Below, one piece after another: positions 43,675 through 58,343 of a DNA stretch of 64,000 nt (positions within the stretch are counted from its first letter, which is position 1; every line of letters starts with the position of its first letter). The DNA is taken from NCBI GenBank assembly GCA_020881915.1, contig JAJFPB010000004.1, positions 1,488,001 through 1,552,000 on the forward strand. Direction: 5' to 3'. The notes under the pieces were generated by a model that was not told the origin of the DNA, searched no databases, and saw nothing but the letters and a program-made list of their open reading frames with translations. Origin of the DNA: Paramyrothecium sp. XJ0827 (Eukaryota; Ascomycota; Sordariomycetes; Hypocreales; Stachybotryaceae). The translations under genes were made by a program, and so were the position numbers.

Positions 43675-45310
43675 ATGCCCCGCACCGTCCTGCTCCAATC
43701 CTGCCCTCGGCTGGTCACGGGCAGGTCGCTTATACCTAAACCTAGAATTTCCCAGTTCTGGAGTCCTCTCCTTCATCGCCGCTCCTACCTGTCAGATTCC
43801 ATACGCACTCACCAAGCAAGAAAAATGGCACCTCAGCTCGACGGCTTCTTTAAGCAGGTGGACAGCTCTGCTGACCACTTCATCGAACGCCTCCGAAAGG
43901 CTGTGGCGATTCCCTCCATCTCTGCAGAGGATGCCCGCCGCCCCGACGTCGTCCGCATGGGACACTTCCTCGCCGATGAGCTGAAGAGCCTGGGCGCTTC
44001 AGTCGAGCTCCGACCTCTGGGCAAGCAGCCTGGCAAGGAGCATCTCGACTTGCCTCCCGTTGTGCTGGCTCGTTACGGAAGCGACAAGAACAAGCGAACC
44101 ATCCTCGTATACGGCCATTACGATGTGCAGCCTGCCGAGAAGAGTGACGGCTGGGCCACCGAGCCCTTCGAGCTCACTGTTGACGATAAGGGTCGCATGT
44201 TCGGACGTGGTTCAACCGACGACAAGGGTCCCGTCCTGGGCTGGCTCAACGCCATTGAAGCCCACCAGAAGGCCGGCGTTGATTTCCCAGTCAACCTGTT
44301 GATGTGCTTCGAGGGTATGGAAGAATATGGTTCGGAGGGCTTGGATGACCTAATCAAGGAGGAGGCGAAGAAGTACTTTGCCGATGCCGAGGCGGTTTGC
44401 ATTTCAGACAACTACTGGCTCGGAACTGAGAAGCCTTGCCTGACTTACGGTCTCCGTGGCTGCAACTACTACTCTGTCGAGGTGTCCGGTCCGGGCGCTG
44501 ACCTGCACAGCGGCGTGTTTGGTGGCATGGCGCAGGAGCCCATGACTGATCTCGTGCGAATCCTCGGCTCACTGGTCGACACCCACGGCAAGATCCAGAT
44601 TCCCGGCATCATGGAGCAAGTTGCTGCTGTGTCAAAAGAGGAGGAGGGCCTCTACGATGGTATTTCCTTCACCATGGATACTCTGTACGAGTCGCTGGGT
44701 AGCAAGACGACTGTCTTCGAGGACAAGAAGTCCTCCTTGATGGCTCGCTGGCGGTACCCCTCCCTGTCTCTTCACGGAATTGAAGGTGCCTTCTCTAGCC
44801 CCGGTGCCAAGACCGTCATTCCTGCCAAGGTTGTTGGAAAGTTCTCCATCCGAACGGTGCCCGATATGGACATTGACACGACCAATGAAGCCGTCTACAA
44901 GTTCGTCGAGGAGCAGTTTGCCAAGCTTAACAGCAAGAACACCATGAGGGTGTATGCCCAGCACACTGGTAAGTGGTGGGTCGCCTCGCCCAAGCACTGG
45001 AACTTCTCTGCCGCAGCTAAGGCTGTCGAGCGTGTTTGGGGTGTTGCTCCCGACTTCACCCGTGAGGGTGGCAGGTAAGTCACTTGCAAGACTGCTCAGC
45101 ACAAGCCACCATACTAATAATCATGCCAGTATCCCCGTCACTCTGACTTTCGAAGAAGCCACTGGCAAGAACGTTCTTCTCCTCCCCATGGGCAGCTCAA
45201 CCGATGGAGCTCACTCGATCAACGAGAAGTTGGACAAGAGGAACTACATTGAGGGTATCAAGCTGCTTGGAGCTTACCTGCATTACGTTGCAGAGGAGCC
45301 TAAGAAGTAA
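43675..45310 (+). CDS. dug1: Cys-Gly metallodipeptidase, Dug1 type (M20 family)
   Basis: Two exons: 43675-45074 and 45130-45310. The 55-nt intron (GTAAGT donor, TGCCAG acceptor) joins phase 2. Two starts are plausible. The ATG at 43825 (AAAAATGGC) gives 476 aa, the usual cytosolic form beginning [13 protein letters not shown]. The ATG at 43675 gives 526 aa with a 50-residue Arg-rich, nearly acid-free leader ([17 protein letters not shown], later LHRRSYLS) that looks like a mitochondrial presequence. M20 features are [19 protein letters not shown], the [10 protein letters not shown] catalytic/metal segment and HSGVFGG. The late [11 protein letters not shown] segment is supplied by exon 2. Dug1 cleaves Cys-Gly in glutathione breakdown with Dug2/Dug3. 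Dual targeting by alternative starts is inference. Confidence 0.94.
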
Positions 45311-46154
45311 TCGCGGCCGGCCCGAAAAGGAGGCTGTGTCATCTTGTATAACAAAAGCTAAGATGAGCCCCAAGGAAATTCGGGCGCTTGTTGTATGCTC
45401 TTCCCCGTCCATCGAGCCCAGACTTAGAGCCTCGACTGTCGACGTGTAAGTAGCTATGGATACTAGCTTTCAATATGGCCATGTCCTCCTCAGCGAGACA
45501 TAGAAGGCCACCAATGAATTAAAAGTGAGCCATTTTCAAGCTTGCTTCAAGCTTTGACCTTTGGAGTCCTCTTGTAGTATGGCTTCGCGTTGGATCCTAG
45601 CACATGAAAGTCTATTTCAGGTGGCTAGCATCGCCGAGCCTTTTCAACCCCGTCCTGTTCTGGTAAGGTGGCCGCGGGACCAAGACATTACCCCGGCCGC
45701 CAAGCGAGATAAGATAAACAGTCCATGACCACGTCAGGCAAGTGGGGGGTACCAGATGACTTCTTTGGCACGGGACTGATGCAATGTCTGGCGGGAGTGA
45801 GTGAACTTTGTGAGCCAGACCGTCTCTTCTTTTCATACATTTCTTTGCAGGTCGCCGTAAAAGATAATCCTCTCCCATTTCCGTGCATGCTCATTCAGTA
45901 ATTCTCTCACGGCTTCTAACCCCTGGAATCTCATTTTCAAGCCTTAAACTAATACACTTACGTCCGATATCCGGAACATATACTGAGAGAAAAGAACCGA
46001 GTGCCACGGGGACCCGAGCAGACTACCACAAGACCCTTAGGACAACGAACCTGAAGTAAGAAGAGGATTTGGTGGTGGTGTAATCTGAGGTTGATGACAT
46101 TCTTCGAGTTGGTCTCGAGGCAAGACTTGATTTACCGTCAAGTAGTCTACCACA
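45311..46154. other. Intergenic, 0.84 kb
   Basis: The 3' flank of the dipeptidase and the upstream region of the Yippee-like gene. Minus-strand frames at 45612-45894 have no supporting features. Nothing else is visible. Confidence 0.55.
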
Positions 46155-46877
46155 ATGGTGCGCGACAGCGGTATCTCGGCGACGAAGCCGGTCTTCCCGG
46201 CCTACCTTCTCCCAAGCTTTCGATTCTCTCTGCCTCGCCGTGCGTCTGCCTCGTCTTCGTCAGCTAGTGAGTCTCCCGTCTCGTCAGCTGCTACGACTCC
46301 GTCAACATCCCCGACGACCGCCAAGTCGGCTATGACCCGACTCGCCCGTAGCGCCCCCAATACGCTTCGTTGCTCTGCCTGTTCGACAGACCTAGCATTT
46401 GCCTCGCAGATCGTATCGAAAGGGTTTACTGGTCGCCATGGTCGGGCCTTCTTGGTGGCACCGCCGGCGCCGCCTGCCGAACAAACAATCGCCAACGTGC
46501 GCGTTGGTAGGAGCGAGAACAGGCAGTTGGTTACAGGGTGGCACGTCGTCGCGGACATATCCTGCACCATATGTTCCAGCAAGCTTGGTTGGAAGTACGT
46601 AGATGCCAAGGAGCAGACGCAGAAGTACAAGGTGGGCAAGTTCATACTCGAGACGGAGAGGATCATGACATACCGCCACTGGGCCGATGTGCCCGTGGAC
46701 ACAGTCGATCTGTTTGAAGAGGGAAGCAAAGATAACGACTGCACCGAGGATGAAGTTGTGTTCGACTCCGAGGATGACGAAGAGTGCGAGGATGTCTTTG
46801 CAGGAACCTGGGATGCCGATACTGTGGCGAGACGCAGAAGCAGTGTGATCGCCAGACGCAAGTCGGAGGCAGAATGA
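46155..46877 (+). CDS. Yippee/Mis18-like zinc-binding protein
   Basis: A single exon of 240 aa. A Ser/Ala-rich N-terminus (about 1-68) precedes a Yippee-type beta-sheet domain (about 69-175). That domain has one CxxC pair at Cys73/Cys76 (LRCSACSTDL), a second at Cys137/Cys140 (ISCTICSSKLGW), and the typical continuation YKVGKFILE between YVDAKEQTQK and the acidic tail. The tail (DSEDDEECEDVF) ends in a basic Ser/Arg cluster (RRRSSVIARRKSE) that could be a phosphorylated nuclear-type signal. Yippee domains are zinc folds shared with Mis18 and cereblon. Fungal members are poorly characterised, so the function is left open. The upstream methionine context is ACAATGG. Confidence 0.88.
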   Translation: MVRDSGISATKPVFPAYLLPSFRFSLPRRASASSSSASESPVSSAATTPSTSPTTAKSAMTRLARSAPNTLRCSACSTDLAFASQIVSKGFTGRHGRAFLVAPPAPPAEQTIANVRVGRSENRQLVTGWHVVADISCTICSSKLGWKYVDAKEQTQKYKVGKFILETERIMTYRHWADVPVDTVDLFEEGSKDNDCTEDEVVFDSEDDEECEDVFAGTWDADTVARRRSSVIARRKSEAE

Positions 46878-48893
46878 GGGACAACATGCATCGACAGGAC
46901 CATTTTACGCCATGAAACTTCACCAAGATCGGAGTGAAGGAGCATATACTAGGTTTTACTGCTTTTGGGCTGTGGCGTTGTGTGTTTTCGGTGTCTGGCA
47001 TCCAGACCGTTATGTTTGGGAGACGGCAATACCCTGGGCTGCTCTTGAATTTTTGCTTCGATAATTTCTGCTGATATAGTAATTCGTTCGTACATCACAC
47101 CCCGGATCTGAAACTCGCCTTTTGTCTGGAGTGACGACTTTGATCGGGTCTACTGCCCACCCACGCTCTCAACCCGCGACAACTTATCGTGCGCCCGAAT
47201 ACACTTCATGTTCCGAAGCTATAGCAATATTCCACCCGAATATCAAGCGCTTAGCAAGAAAGGGACCGCATAATCTCAATTTATTATAATTTTTATTAAG
47301 TTAATTATTCTTTAAATCTTTATATTATTTTATTTATACTTAGAAACTATAATACATCACGATTAAATACAAAGTAACTTGCGCTTGTAGGCCAGTTTCC
47401 TGTTTTGCGGTGCCTATTTTTCTTTGTTAAACGGTTGCGTGGATTGTTCTTACAGCCTGAAGTCCAGCTGGACCAGATAAGATATGTTTTAATCCTCATT
47501 GAAGCAGCCCTCGGCAACTCATACGGATCATCTCAGCCCATTGGGCCTTGTGTGATACGGGGGCGTGGGGTGCTCGGTCATCCGGTACTTATGGGCTTGA
47601 ACCATTGATGGGTGGTTCCAACCGTAAGAGCTTATTCAAGCAGTTGAAAGTTGACACCAAGACGGGCCTGTCTCGGGCCATCTTGACTTAGGCAGGTCTG
47701 TGATGGATCAAAGCCTCCGCCTCCAAATGAAAACAAGGGCCGGTGCTAAGGAACGCAGACTTGAAAGGAAATTGTCAATAGCAGCAACACCGCACGTACG
47801 AGAAATGCCAATAATACTTTCAGCACGGCAATATTGCTTCACTAGATGGCCAATATACCGTAGCCACAGGGCTGAATCGAGGAAATGAGCTGGGCGAGGC
47901 TTTGGCTGATGCGCAGGGTTCCCACTGCAGCGGACTGGAGTGGGGGTACCTTGCGCGACTGGGGTCCATAGAAAGCCCCATTCGGTAAAGCACCATCGTG
48001 GGAATGACGTTGCAGAGGGGTCACGAGGGGTCGTAGCCAGCAAAGGAAAAGGCTTTGCATTCTCTGACGAGCAGATCCGGTCATGATTTGGAAGACTACT
48101 CTAGAACACTGTCAAGAGCCTAAAATTTTTTGGCAAAAAATGCTTGAACACCCTAACGATTGGTACAGTAGCACAAAGGGCTGCCATCATTTGAACTCTT
48201 TGTCAATGCTTGCATGGACCTATGCTGTGCTCTCGCATCTTAAGGTATCCAGGGACGGTGGCATTTCAGGTACGCAGACCGCTGTGCAGCAAATGCAAGC
48301 TCCGAAGCAGCAGCGGGTGACACTGGACAGGGCCCTCGCCACCCCCCACCCATAGGCCCACAGGGCGCCTCTACGGCGCATTGCAACCTCTAACGTTAGT
48401 ATCCATCTCTGCTGTACCTCTAGATAAGGTAAGGTAGGTACCCTGCCTTGGGTTGCCTACCGTAGCCCCTCTCTGACAGCATCCCTCCACCCCATTCCTT
48501 CAGAGTCCCGGCGTGGACTCCCACACCCCCCAAACTTGCCCACCCTCCTACGTATAGCTCCAACGTCTCGTTACATACCTGCATTACCCTACTGCAACAC
48601 GAGGCACCATCACAAAAGACTTGCTCTTTTTCTTTGATACCGGCCATATATTCGGACGACGCCTCTGACTGCCCACAGTTTTGGCCGTATCCATCCGCTG
48701 TTGGCTGTGGCTCATCGATTCAATTCCTTGCTAGCTGCTGCAATCACACCATCCGGTCGATCCCTGGACCCTCTCCGAGCGGTATAGGACGAAATTCCGT
48801 CCCTCTTCGCTCCCCTTCACACTTTCTTCTTTTCCCATTCCACACCGCTCCGAACCACGCACACGACCGACCACAGCTCGAAAAACGGACGGT
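46878..48893. other. Intergenic with AT-rich relic, 2.0 kb
   Basis: It contains the second copy of the AT-rich dispersed repeat (about 47244-47408), which is the most AT-rich stretch of the window. A TACCTT/AAGGTA cluster lies at 48423-48463 and CT-rich leader sequence before the trehalase start. No gene is supported. Confidence 0.55.
47244..47408 (+). repeat. Degenerate AT-rich dispersed repeat, copy B
   Basis: It starts CAAGCGCTTAGCAAG, contains GGACCGCA, runs through almost pure A/T (47275-47345), and ends AACTTGCGCTTG...CAGTTTCCTGTTTTGC. These ordered landmarks match copy A at 26550-26757 in the same orientation. It is probably a RIP-degraded remnant of a repeat family. I cannot find intact ends or target-site duplications. 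Confidence 0.55.
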
Positions 48894-51285
48894 ATGGCCA
48901 ACCATCGTGCGCGACCCTCCGACGACTTCGGCGTGTTTGACGATGCCAAAACGTACTACGCTTCCGAGGAGCGCCATCACAACCGCTATGGCCCTCGTAC
49001 CCGCACATACTCTCAGGTTGGTGGGATCCATGACAAGACCTTCTCCGGTCAAATCAGCTCACCACTGACAATGACGATAGAACAGCTTGTTGAAGCAGTT
49101 TGAGAGAATCGGCCTCCGCGAGCCCTTCCGTAGAGGCAGTCACGGTAAGGAGGCCCTTCTTCCCAGCACACCTGGTGTATCCTAATTTTCATGTCAGATG
49201 AGAGCACTATGGAGCAAAACCGCCGATTCCTCATCCAAGTAGAGCCGACCCTCGAAAGCCTCAAGGCCCAGGAAGACACCGACGGCAACATGCAGATCAC
49301 CATCGAGGATAACGGGCCAAAAGTCATTTCCCTCCGTACTGCTGCCTCCGCCGGCCACAACCGCTTCGACGTGCGGGGCACTTACATGCTTTCCAACTTG
49401 CTCCAGGAGCTCACCCTGGCCAAGGAATACGGACGGCGACAGATCATCCTTGACGAAGGCCGCCTGAACGAGAACCCGGTTGACCGCCTGTCTCGTCTTA
49501 TCCGTGACCATTTCTGGGAGGGTCTTACGAGACGTATTGATGCGTCAAGCATTGAAGTTGCTGCTAAAGACCCCAAGGACTGGACTGACGACCCTCGCCC
49601 ACGCATTTACGTACCTGTTGGTGCCCCTAAACAATACGAGTACTACAAGAAAGTGGCCGAAGAACGGCCCGAGATTCGTCTTGATGTGCAATTGCTTCCT
49701 GAGATCATCACCCCAGAGCTCGTGCGGGACATGAACTCCAAGCCAGGCCTTCTCGCCGTCGATGTGGAGGAGCTCGAAGACCCAACCGGCCAGACAACAC
49801 TTCGTGGTTTGCCTTTCGTGGTCCCCGGTGGCAGATTCAACGAGCTGTACGGATGGGACAGCTACATGGAATCGTTAGGTCTCTTGGTGAATGACCGAGT
49901 CGACTTGGCCAAATCCATGGTGCTCAACTTTTGCTTCTGCATTGAGCACTACGGCAAGATTCTCAATGCGACTCGCTCCTACTATCTGTCCCGATCTCAA
50001 CCTCCCTTCCTGACCGATATGGCCCTACGGGTGTACGAAAAGATCAAGCACGAGCCGGACGCCAAGGAGTTCCTCAGGCGCTCCATTCTTGCCGCGATCA
50101 AAGAATACCATAGCGTGTGGACCAGTGAGCCTCGTTTGGATCCGGTGACGGGACTGTCCAGGTACCGACCGGAAGGTCTGGGAGTTCCCCCGGAGACGGA
50201 GGCCACCCATTTCGTGCACATCCTTGAACCCTACATCAAGAAGCACAACATGGAGTTCAACGAATTCGTACACGCCTACAACCACGGCGAGCTGAAGGAG
50301 CCCGAGCTTGACGAATACTTCATGCATGACCGTGCCGTGCGCGAGTCGGGCCACGATACCTCATACCGCCTGGAGGGTGTCTGCGCCAACCTCGCAACCA
50401 TCGACCTCAACTCCCTGCTGTTCAAGTACGAGACGGACATTGCACGGACTATCCGAAACCTGTTCGATGACAAGTTGGTATTCCCCGCAGAGTTCTGCAA
50501 GGGCACACCTTACCAGCCTGGTGAAGTGCTGTCATCTGCACCTTGGGATCGGCGAGCGAAGAGGCGCAAGCTTACAATGGACAAGCTGATGTGGGATGAC
50601 GAGGAGGGCATGTTCTTTGACTACGACACCGTCAAGCAAGAGCGGTGTACATACGAGACAGCCACGACATTGTGGGCGCTCTGGGCCGGTATTGCAACGC
50701 CTCGACAGGCGGCAGACTTGGTCAAAAAGGGCTTGCCCAAATTCGAGGCATATGGCGGTCTGTTGGCAGGTACTGAGAAATCGCGCGGCGAGATTGGGCT
50801 GGACCGACCCAACCGACAGTGGGACTACCCATACGGCTGGGCTCCGCAGCAAATGCTGGCATGGACGGGTCTGCTGAGGTACAGCTTCGTGGATGAGGCC
50901 GAGCGCCTGGCGTACAAGTGGCTCTTCATGATCACCAAGGCGTTTGTTGATTTCAACGGAGTCGTGGTGGAGAAGTATGACGTGACTCGCCCGGTGGATC
51001 CTCACCGAGTGGATGCCGAGTATGGCAATCAGGGCCTGGACTTCAAGGGCGTTGCTAAGGAAGGGTGAGTTTTTGTGACAACCTTGTCTGGGCTTGTCGT
51101 TTTCGTGAAATACGTTGCTGACCTGGAGTTGCAGATTCGGCTGGGTCAATGCAAGCTACGTTTATGGCCTGCAAATCGTTAACGCGCATATGAGGCGAGC
51201 GCTGGGCACGCTCACACCGTACCCCACCTTTATCAAGGCAGTTGAGCAGAACAATGAGAAAGCGTTGGCGGGTCTGACTTTCTAG
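48894..51285 (+). CDS. Neutral trehalase (GH37), PKA-regulated type
   Basis: Four exons: 48894-49016, 49081-49144, 49198-51064 and 51135-51285. Introns of 64, 53 and 70 nt keep phase, giving 734 aa. The N-terminus has the regulatory region of neutral trehalases: a PKA site RRGS at 58-61, supplied by the 64-nt exon 2, and a calcium-binding-type loop [12 protein letters not shown] at 89-100. The (alpha/alpha)6 catalytic domain follows, with signature 1 [15 protein letters not shown] and signature 2 [12 protein letters not shown]. It hydrolyses cytosolic trehalose to two glucose, for example at spore germination and recovery from stress. In yeast, phosphorylation with 14-3-3 binding switches Nth1 on, and conservation of RRGS suggests the same here. 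The last exon encodes the conserved [11 protein letters not shown] segment. Confidence 0.96.
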
Positions 51286-53457
51286 CAAGTTAGTTGATAT
51301 GGGTGAAGGGACGTGTTGCGTTCGGAATGAAGCTTGAAGCTGCCACGGCTTGAGTTAGGCGTGCTCTGAAGGGCACGAGCGGGCATGAACTGAGGTGGTC
51401 CCTGCACCGGTGGATGATAAAAGGACTATGGATGCATGGAGAGGAATTGCGAAATGATGTTGAAGCATGTTGAGTGAGCCCGGGCGGGCTGCGTAACATT
51501 ACTGCCATTCCAGCTCTATACTCGCCTGTACCTGGAGGTAGGAGGAGGGATTGTATGGTCATGGGCTGGAACCGACGTTGCAGGGATTGATGTAAAGGAA
51601 CAGTAGAAGTTAACTTGGTTTTTGTTTCAAAGCCTTACGCCGTCTGCGCAGCTACTGGCGCCGCCCTTGTCGTAAAACCACATGTCAGCAATTGGCGAGG
51701 GCTGAGCCGTGATGTCCCGACGGCTGGGCCATTGCAAGCGTGCCAGCCCATGTGACGGGAGCACTTCTCGAGCACGCGGGTAAGGGTCATACGGAGAGGG
51801 GTGTGTTGCGTGTAAGAGAGAGTGTGTTCCGTGTTGTATAGCCAGGCCGAGGTTCATGGCGGGGGATGGAGTCGCCTATTATTAGCCACGGGAAACGGGC
51901 GGTTTCGCTATCTGGAGCCACAGGTCTAACCCATCGGCATTGCCCTCCCTATGGTCTGACGCTGAGCTTTGCTTTTTTGCGCAGCGAGCTGCCAATGCCA
52001 TGCTGTGGTAATTGGAAGGGGGCCTTTTTGGGAAAAGGCTGTGTTTGTCACATGCAATCCAAACAGTCCCGACGGTCCGGATGTAGACCAAGCCACGCAG
52101 GCCCAGGACGACGGCACACGCGCCTCGAATGGGATTTCTGTGAACAAGCTGAGCGTATTTAAATAGGTGAAGCTGGGCGAGGAATCTCCTTGCCTAGTTG
52201 ATTCAATGCCGATTTGTAGTTGTTTTTTGCCCCAACTCTGTGTTGACCATCGAGATGCCCATTGTCTTGCACCCGGAGCTCCGCCCCGCCTCCTGGCAAC
52301 CTCGTTTCGGCAACTCGGCTAATGGCGGGAGAGTCGCCGGGGCACGGCGGTGCGGCAGCGGTCACGGGCAGCTGAGCATCTCGACTACGGTTACCCAGTA
52401 GGAGGGCCCCGTTTTTGGGTGCGGTTCGCCTGCGTCAAGGGTAAGGTAGGTACCTTGGCTACCCCAGATGGGGGGGATTTCGGTGGTGGCGGTACTTGAG
52501 CGCTCCCAAGATAATACCTTAGTCGTCCAACACCCTTTGGCCCGAGCCGAGCCTGTCACTACCGTGCCGCGTTTGAACGCAACATAACGTCACCACCAGA
52601 GGAAGAAAGACTGCCAAGGCTGGCTTGTTTATCACAATGGCTTGAAAGCTTCGAACGGGTGCACCAGGAACACCAGAAGCTGCAAGTGCAAGTCCCATTG
52701 ATGTCGTGGAAATCTACAACGTTTTGTGCCCATCCATCTACACTCCAAAACACACGGATCTCCTCCCACATGCTTCCACATTCCAGCATCCAACGTAGTG
52801 CCGGCTTCCCTCCTCCCCTCCCCGGGGAAGACAAACCCATCCACAGGCGAAACAGTGCGCCGGGACTCACCAGCCAACCAAAGGCGCAAGAGACAGCCGC
52901 GCCCGGTCTCCCGAGGTGCGAGAATGAAGGAGAGCGCCCCCCCCAAAAGCCGAACCGGAACTAGCAGTGAGTGAGCTGGGCACTGCTTGAGCCCCCTTCC
53001 GCTAGTGTCCCATGTTATTCGCATGTGGCAATCAGATGTCCGGGGGAGGATCCAAGCTACCGGAAGTCTAACACGGACGAATCGCTGCCCCATGGGTGAA
53101 GGTGTAAGTCAAGCCGCCATTGTGTGTTATCCGAACGCCCCTCTTCCCGTTTGACCGAGGCGTTTCGTCCCCGTCGTCGTCTAAGTTCTGTGACTCTTTT
53201 TCGCATTTACATCATCGTCATCGCTCATCCCTCCCTCCCCTTCTTTTTCTTCTCTTTCTTCTTCTTCTGCAACCTCCTATCCTCGTGTCACGTTTTGAAG
53301 CTTCCCTCAAAAACATCAATTCATCGCCCCACGACCTCGGCTTGTCTTACACGGCGCGCCGAGCACCTGAGCCTTGCCAATCTCACATCACCACCCTTCA
53401 ACGTCAAACACTCACAACACCTTGTAAACCCCCCATCTCCAATTCTATACCTTCGCC
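51286..53457. other. Intergenic: trehalase 3' flank and isocitrate lyase promoter, 2.2 kb
   Basis: No gene is supported. A GTAAGGTAGGTACCTTGG block lies at 52440-52463, and the 250 bp before the isocitrate lyase start are strongly pyrimidine-rich (53150-53290), typical of a highly expressed fungal promoter/leader. Short frames in 51627-52400 look random. Confidence 0.55.
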
Positions 53458-55461
53458 ATGGCGGCCGGTAATATGGTGAACCCGGCGATCAATCCGGACA
53501 TAGAAGATGAGCTCTTCACCAAGGAGGTCGAGCAGGTGAAGGCATGGTGGAGTGAGCCGCGCTGGAGGCACACCAAGCGACCCTTCACCGCTGAGCAGAT
53601 CGTCTCCAAGAGAGGCCACCTCAAGGTTGATTACCCAAGCGATGCCCAGTCCAAGAAGCTTTGGAACATTCTCGAGAAACGTTTTGAGGTAAGTTCACGC
53701 ACTGCCTTGAGGAGGCCGGCCGGCCGGCCGGGCACAGTTGCATTTACACCGACTAATACGCATGTGACAACACACAGACGAAAGACGCCAGCTACACCTA
53801 CGGCTGCTTGGAACCGACAATGGTCACTCAGATGGCCAAGTATCTCGACACAGTCTACGTCTCCGGCTGGCAATCCTCGTCGACCGCCTCCGCCTCCGAC
53901 GAGCCCGGCCCCGATCTGGCCGATTACCCCTATGTAAGTCGCCCTCTCCTCCTCTTGTGCACGTGCGCCGCCTCTCCATTGAACGGGAAGCTGACGCCTT
54001 GGCCGTATCCTAGACCACTGTGCCCAACAAGGTCGGGCACCTGTTCATGGCACAGCTGTTCCACGACCGCAAGCAGCGCCAGGAGCGCCTCAGCGTCTCC
54101 AAGAACGAGCGCTCCAAGCTCGCCAACATCGACTACCTGCGGCCCATCATTGCGGACGCCGACACCGGACACGGCGGTCTGACGGCCGTCATGAAGCTGA
54201 CCAAGCTGTTCATTGAGAAGGGCGCCGCCGGTATCCACATCGAGGACCAGGCGCCTGGTACCAAGAAGTGTGGCCACATGGCTGGCAAGGTCTTGGTTCC
54301 TATCAGCGAGCACATCAACCGACTGGTTGCAATCCGAGCGCAGGCCGATATCATGGGTGAGTCACCTGCCAAGATGCCTCAATCGCTTCAATGCCACCCT
54401 GGAGGGACAACTTGGCTGACCTTTTCTCTACAGGAAGCAATCTCGTCGCCGTCGCCCGTACTGACGCCGAAGCGGCCACCCTCATCACCACCACCATCGA
54501 CCCCCGCGACCACGCCTTCATCATCGGCAGCACCAACCCCAACCTGCAACCCCTCAACGACCTCATGGTCGCCGCCGAGAAGGCCGGCAAGCTGGGCCCC
54601 GAGCTGCAGCGCATCGAGGACGAGTGGCTGGCCTCGGCCAACCTCAAGCGCTTCGACGAGGCCGTCCTCGCCGCCATCGACGCCGGCTCCTACGTCGACA
54701 AGGCCCGCCTCAAGAAGGACTACTCCGCCAAGTCCAAGGGCCTCAGCAACACCGAGGCCAGGACGCTGGCCCGCAACCTCCTCGGCGTCGACATCTTCTT
54801 CGACTGGGACTCGCCCAGGACGAGGGAGGGTTACTTCCGCCTGAAGGGCGGTTGCGACTGTGCGATCAACAGAGCCATTGCCTATGGCCCTTACTGCGAC
54901 GCCATCTGGATGGAAAGCAAGCTGCCTGATTTTGCCCAGGCCAAGGAGTTTGCCGACGGTGTCCACGCTGTCTGGCCAGAGAAGAAGTATGTCGCCTTTC
55001 GTTTCGTTTCGCTCTTTTCTTCTTCTTCTTTTCTTTCTTATGTCTTTGTCAAAGCTACTGCCTCCTTCCTGAGATCGTTTTGACTGACCTCCATTCCTTC
55101 AAGGCTGGCATACAACCTCTCGCCGTCGTTCAACTGGAAGACCGCCATGCCCCGCGAGGAGCAGGAGACGTACATCCGCCGCCTCGCCACCCTGGGCTAC
55201 TGCTGGCAGTTCATCACGCTGGCCGGCCTGCACACGACCGCCCTCATCAGCGACCGCTTCGCCAGCGCCTACAGCCAGGTGGGCATGCGCGCGTACGGCG
55301 AGCTGGTCCAGGAGCCCGAGATGGAGCTCGGCGTCGACGTCGTCAAGCACCAGAAGTGGAGCGGCGCCAGCTACGTGGACGAGATGCTCAAGATGGTTAC
55401 CGGCGGCATCTCGTCCACCGCCGCCATGGGCAAGGGCGTGACCGAGGACCAGTTCCACTGA
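53458..55461 (+). CDS. icl1: Isocitrate lyase
   Basis: Five exons: 53458-53688, 53778-53933, 54014-54356, 54434-54986 and 55104-55461. Introns of 89, 80, 77 and 117 nt keep phase, giving 546 aa. Catalytic features: the ADADTGHGG segment, the fungal-type KKCGH motif with catalytic Cys215 (213-217), then [15 protein letters not shown] and the FNWK segment at the start of exon 5. It cleaves isocitrate to succinate and glyoxylate, the first step of the glyoxylate bypass needed for growth on acetate or fatty acids. The C-terminus (EDQFH) is not an obvious SKL-type peroxisomal signal, so the compartment is uncertain. Exon codons are strongly C-ending, suggesting high expression. Intron 1 contains a (GGCC)4 run. 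It converges with the SNF1 kinase gene. Confidence 0.97.
53714..53732. repeat. (GGCC)4 palindromic run in isocitrate lyase intron 1
   Basis: Four tandem GGCC units form a self-complementary GC-only tract inside the first intron, 25 bp after the donor. Probably neutral; it may fold in the pre-mRNA. Confidence 0.8.
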
Positions 55462-56000
55462 TTCAGGGGTGGAGGAGATAAAGAGATGGGGTCGAGCTGT
55501 TGAGCACTTGAATGTTTTGTAAGGGTTACTTTGCTTATAACCCCTGCTGGGATTTCACTGGAGAATGTCAGCAATGACTCTCCCGTGACCGTCATCTGTA
55601 GATATCAACCTTTGCCTTACGCTGATATGAAAGAATGCCTTTGCACCTCTTGCGCTTCGACAAATGCCAATGACACACGCGTGGTATGTCGGCGGCAACT
55701 GCACGGCATGGTCAGCCATCCGGATCTGCAAACTACGTTCCCGTGGACGTCTTGACGTCGATAATGCTTCTCCTGGACATGTAATAAGTGTCAAATTCTT
55801 GCTTTGGACAAAAATCCTAACCCCTCGACTATAACCCATACTGAGCTAATACGTGCGTAGCATTCCGGAACCAGCGCCCAAAGCGGATCACCCGTGATAT
55901 CCTTGCTCCATCACCCCCAAACGCCTCATCATTTGTGTCGTTGCTCATTTGACCTCGACATGGAAGCGAGAGCTTCCGGACAGAGTAGCGAACTTTCGCT
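55462..56000. other. Intergenic between convergent isocitrate lyase and SNF1, 0.54 kb
   Basis: Two facing 3' flanks with no gene. The last ~60 bp before the SNF1 stop contain plus-strand frames that are only shadows of the kinase exon. Confidence 0.6.

Positions 56001-58343
<2,343 letters not shown>

Noticed and set aside
54388..54966. Minus-strand 192-aa open frame
   Set aside because: It is antisense to isocitrate lyase exon 4 and arises from GC-rich codons.
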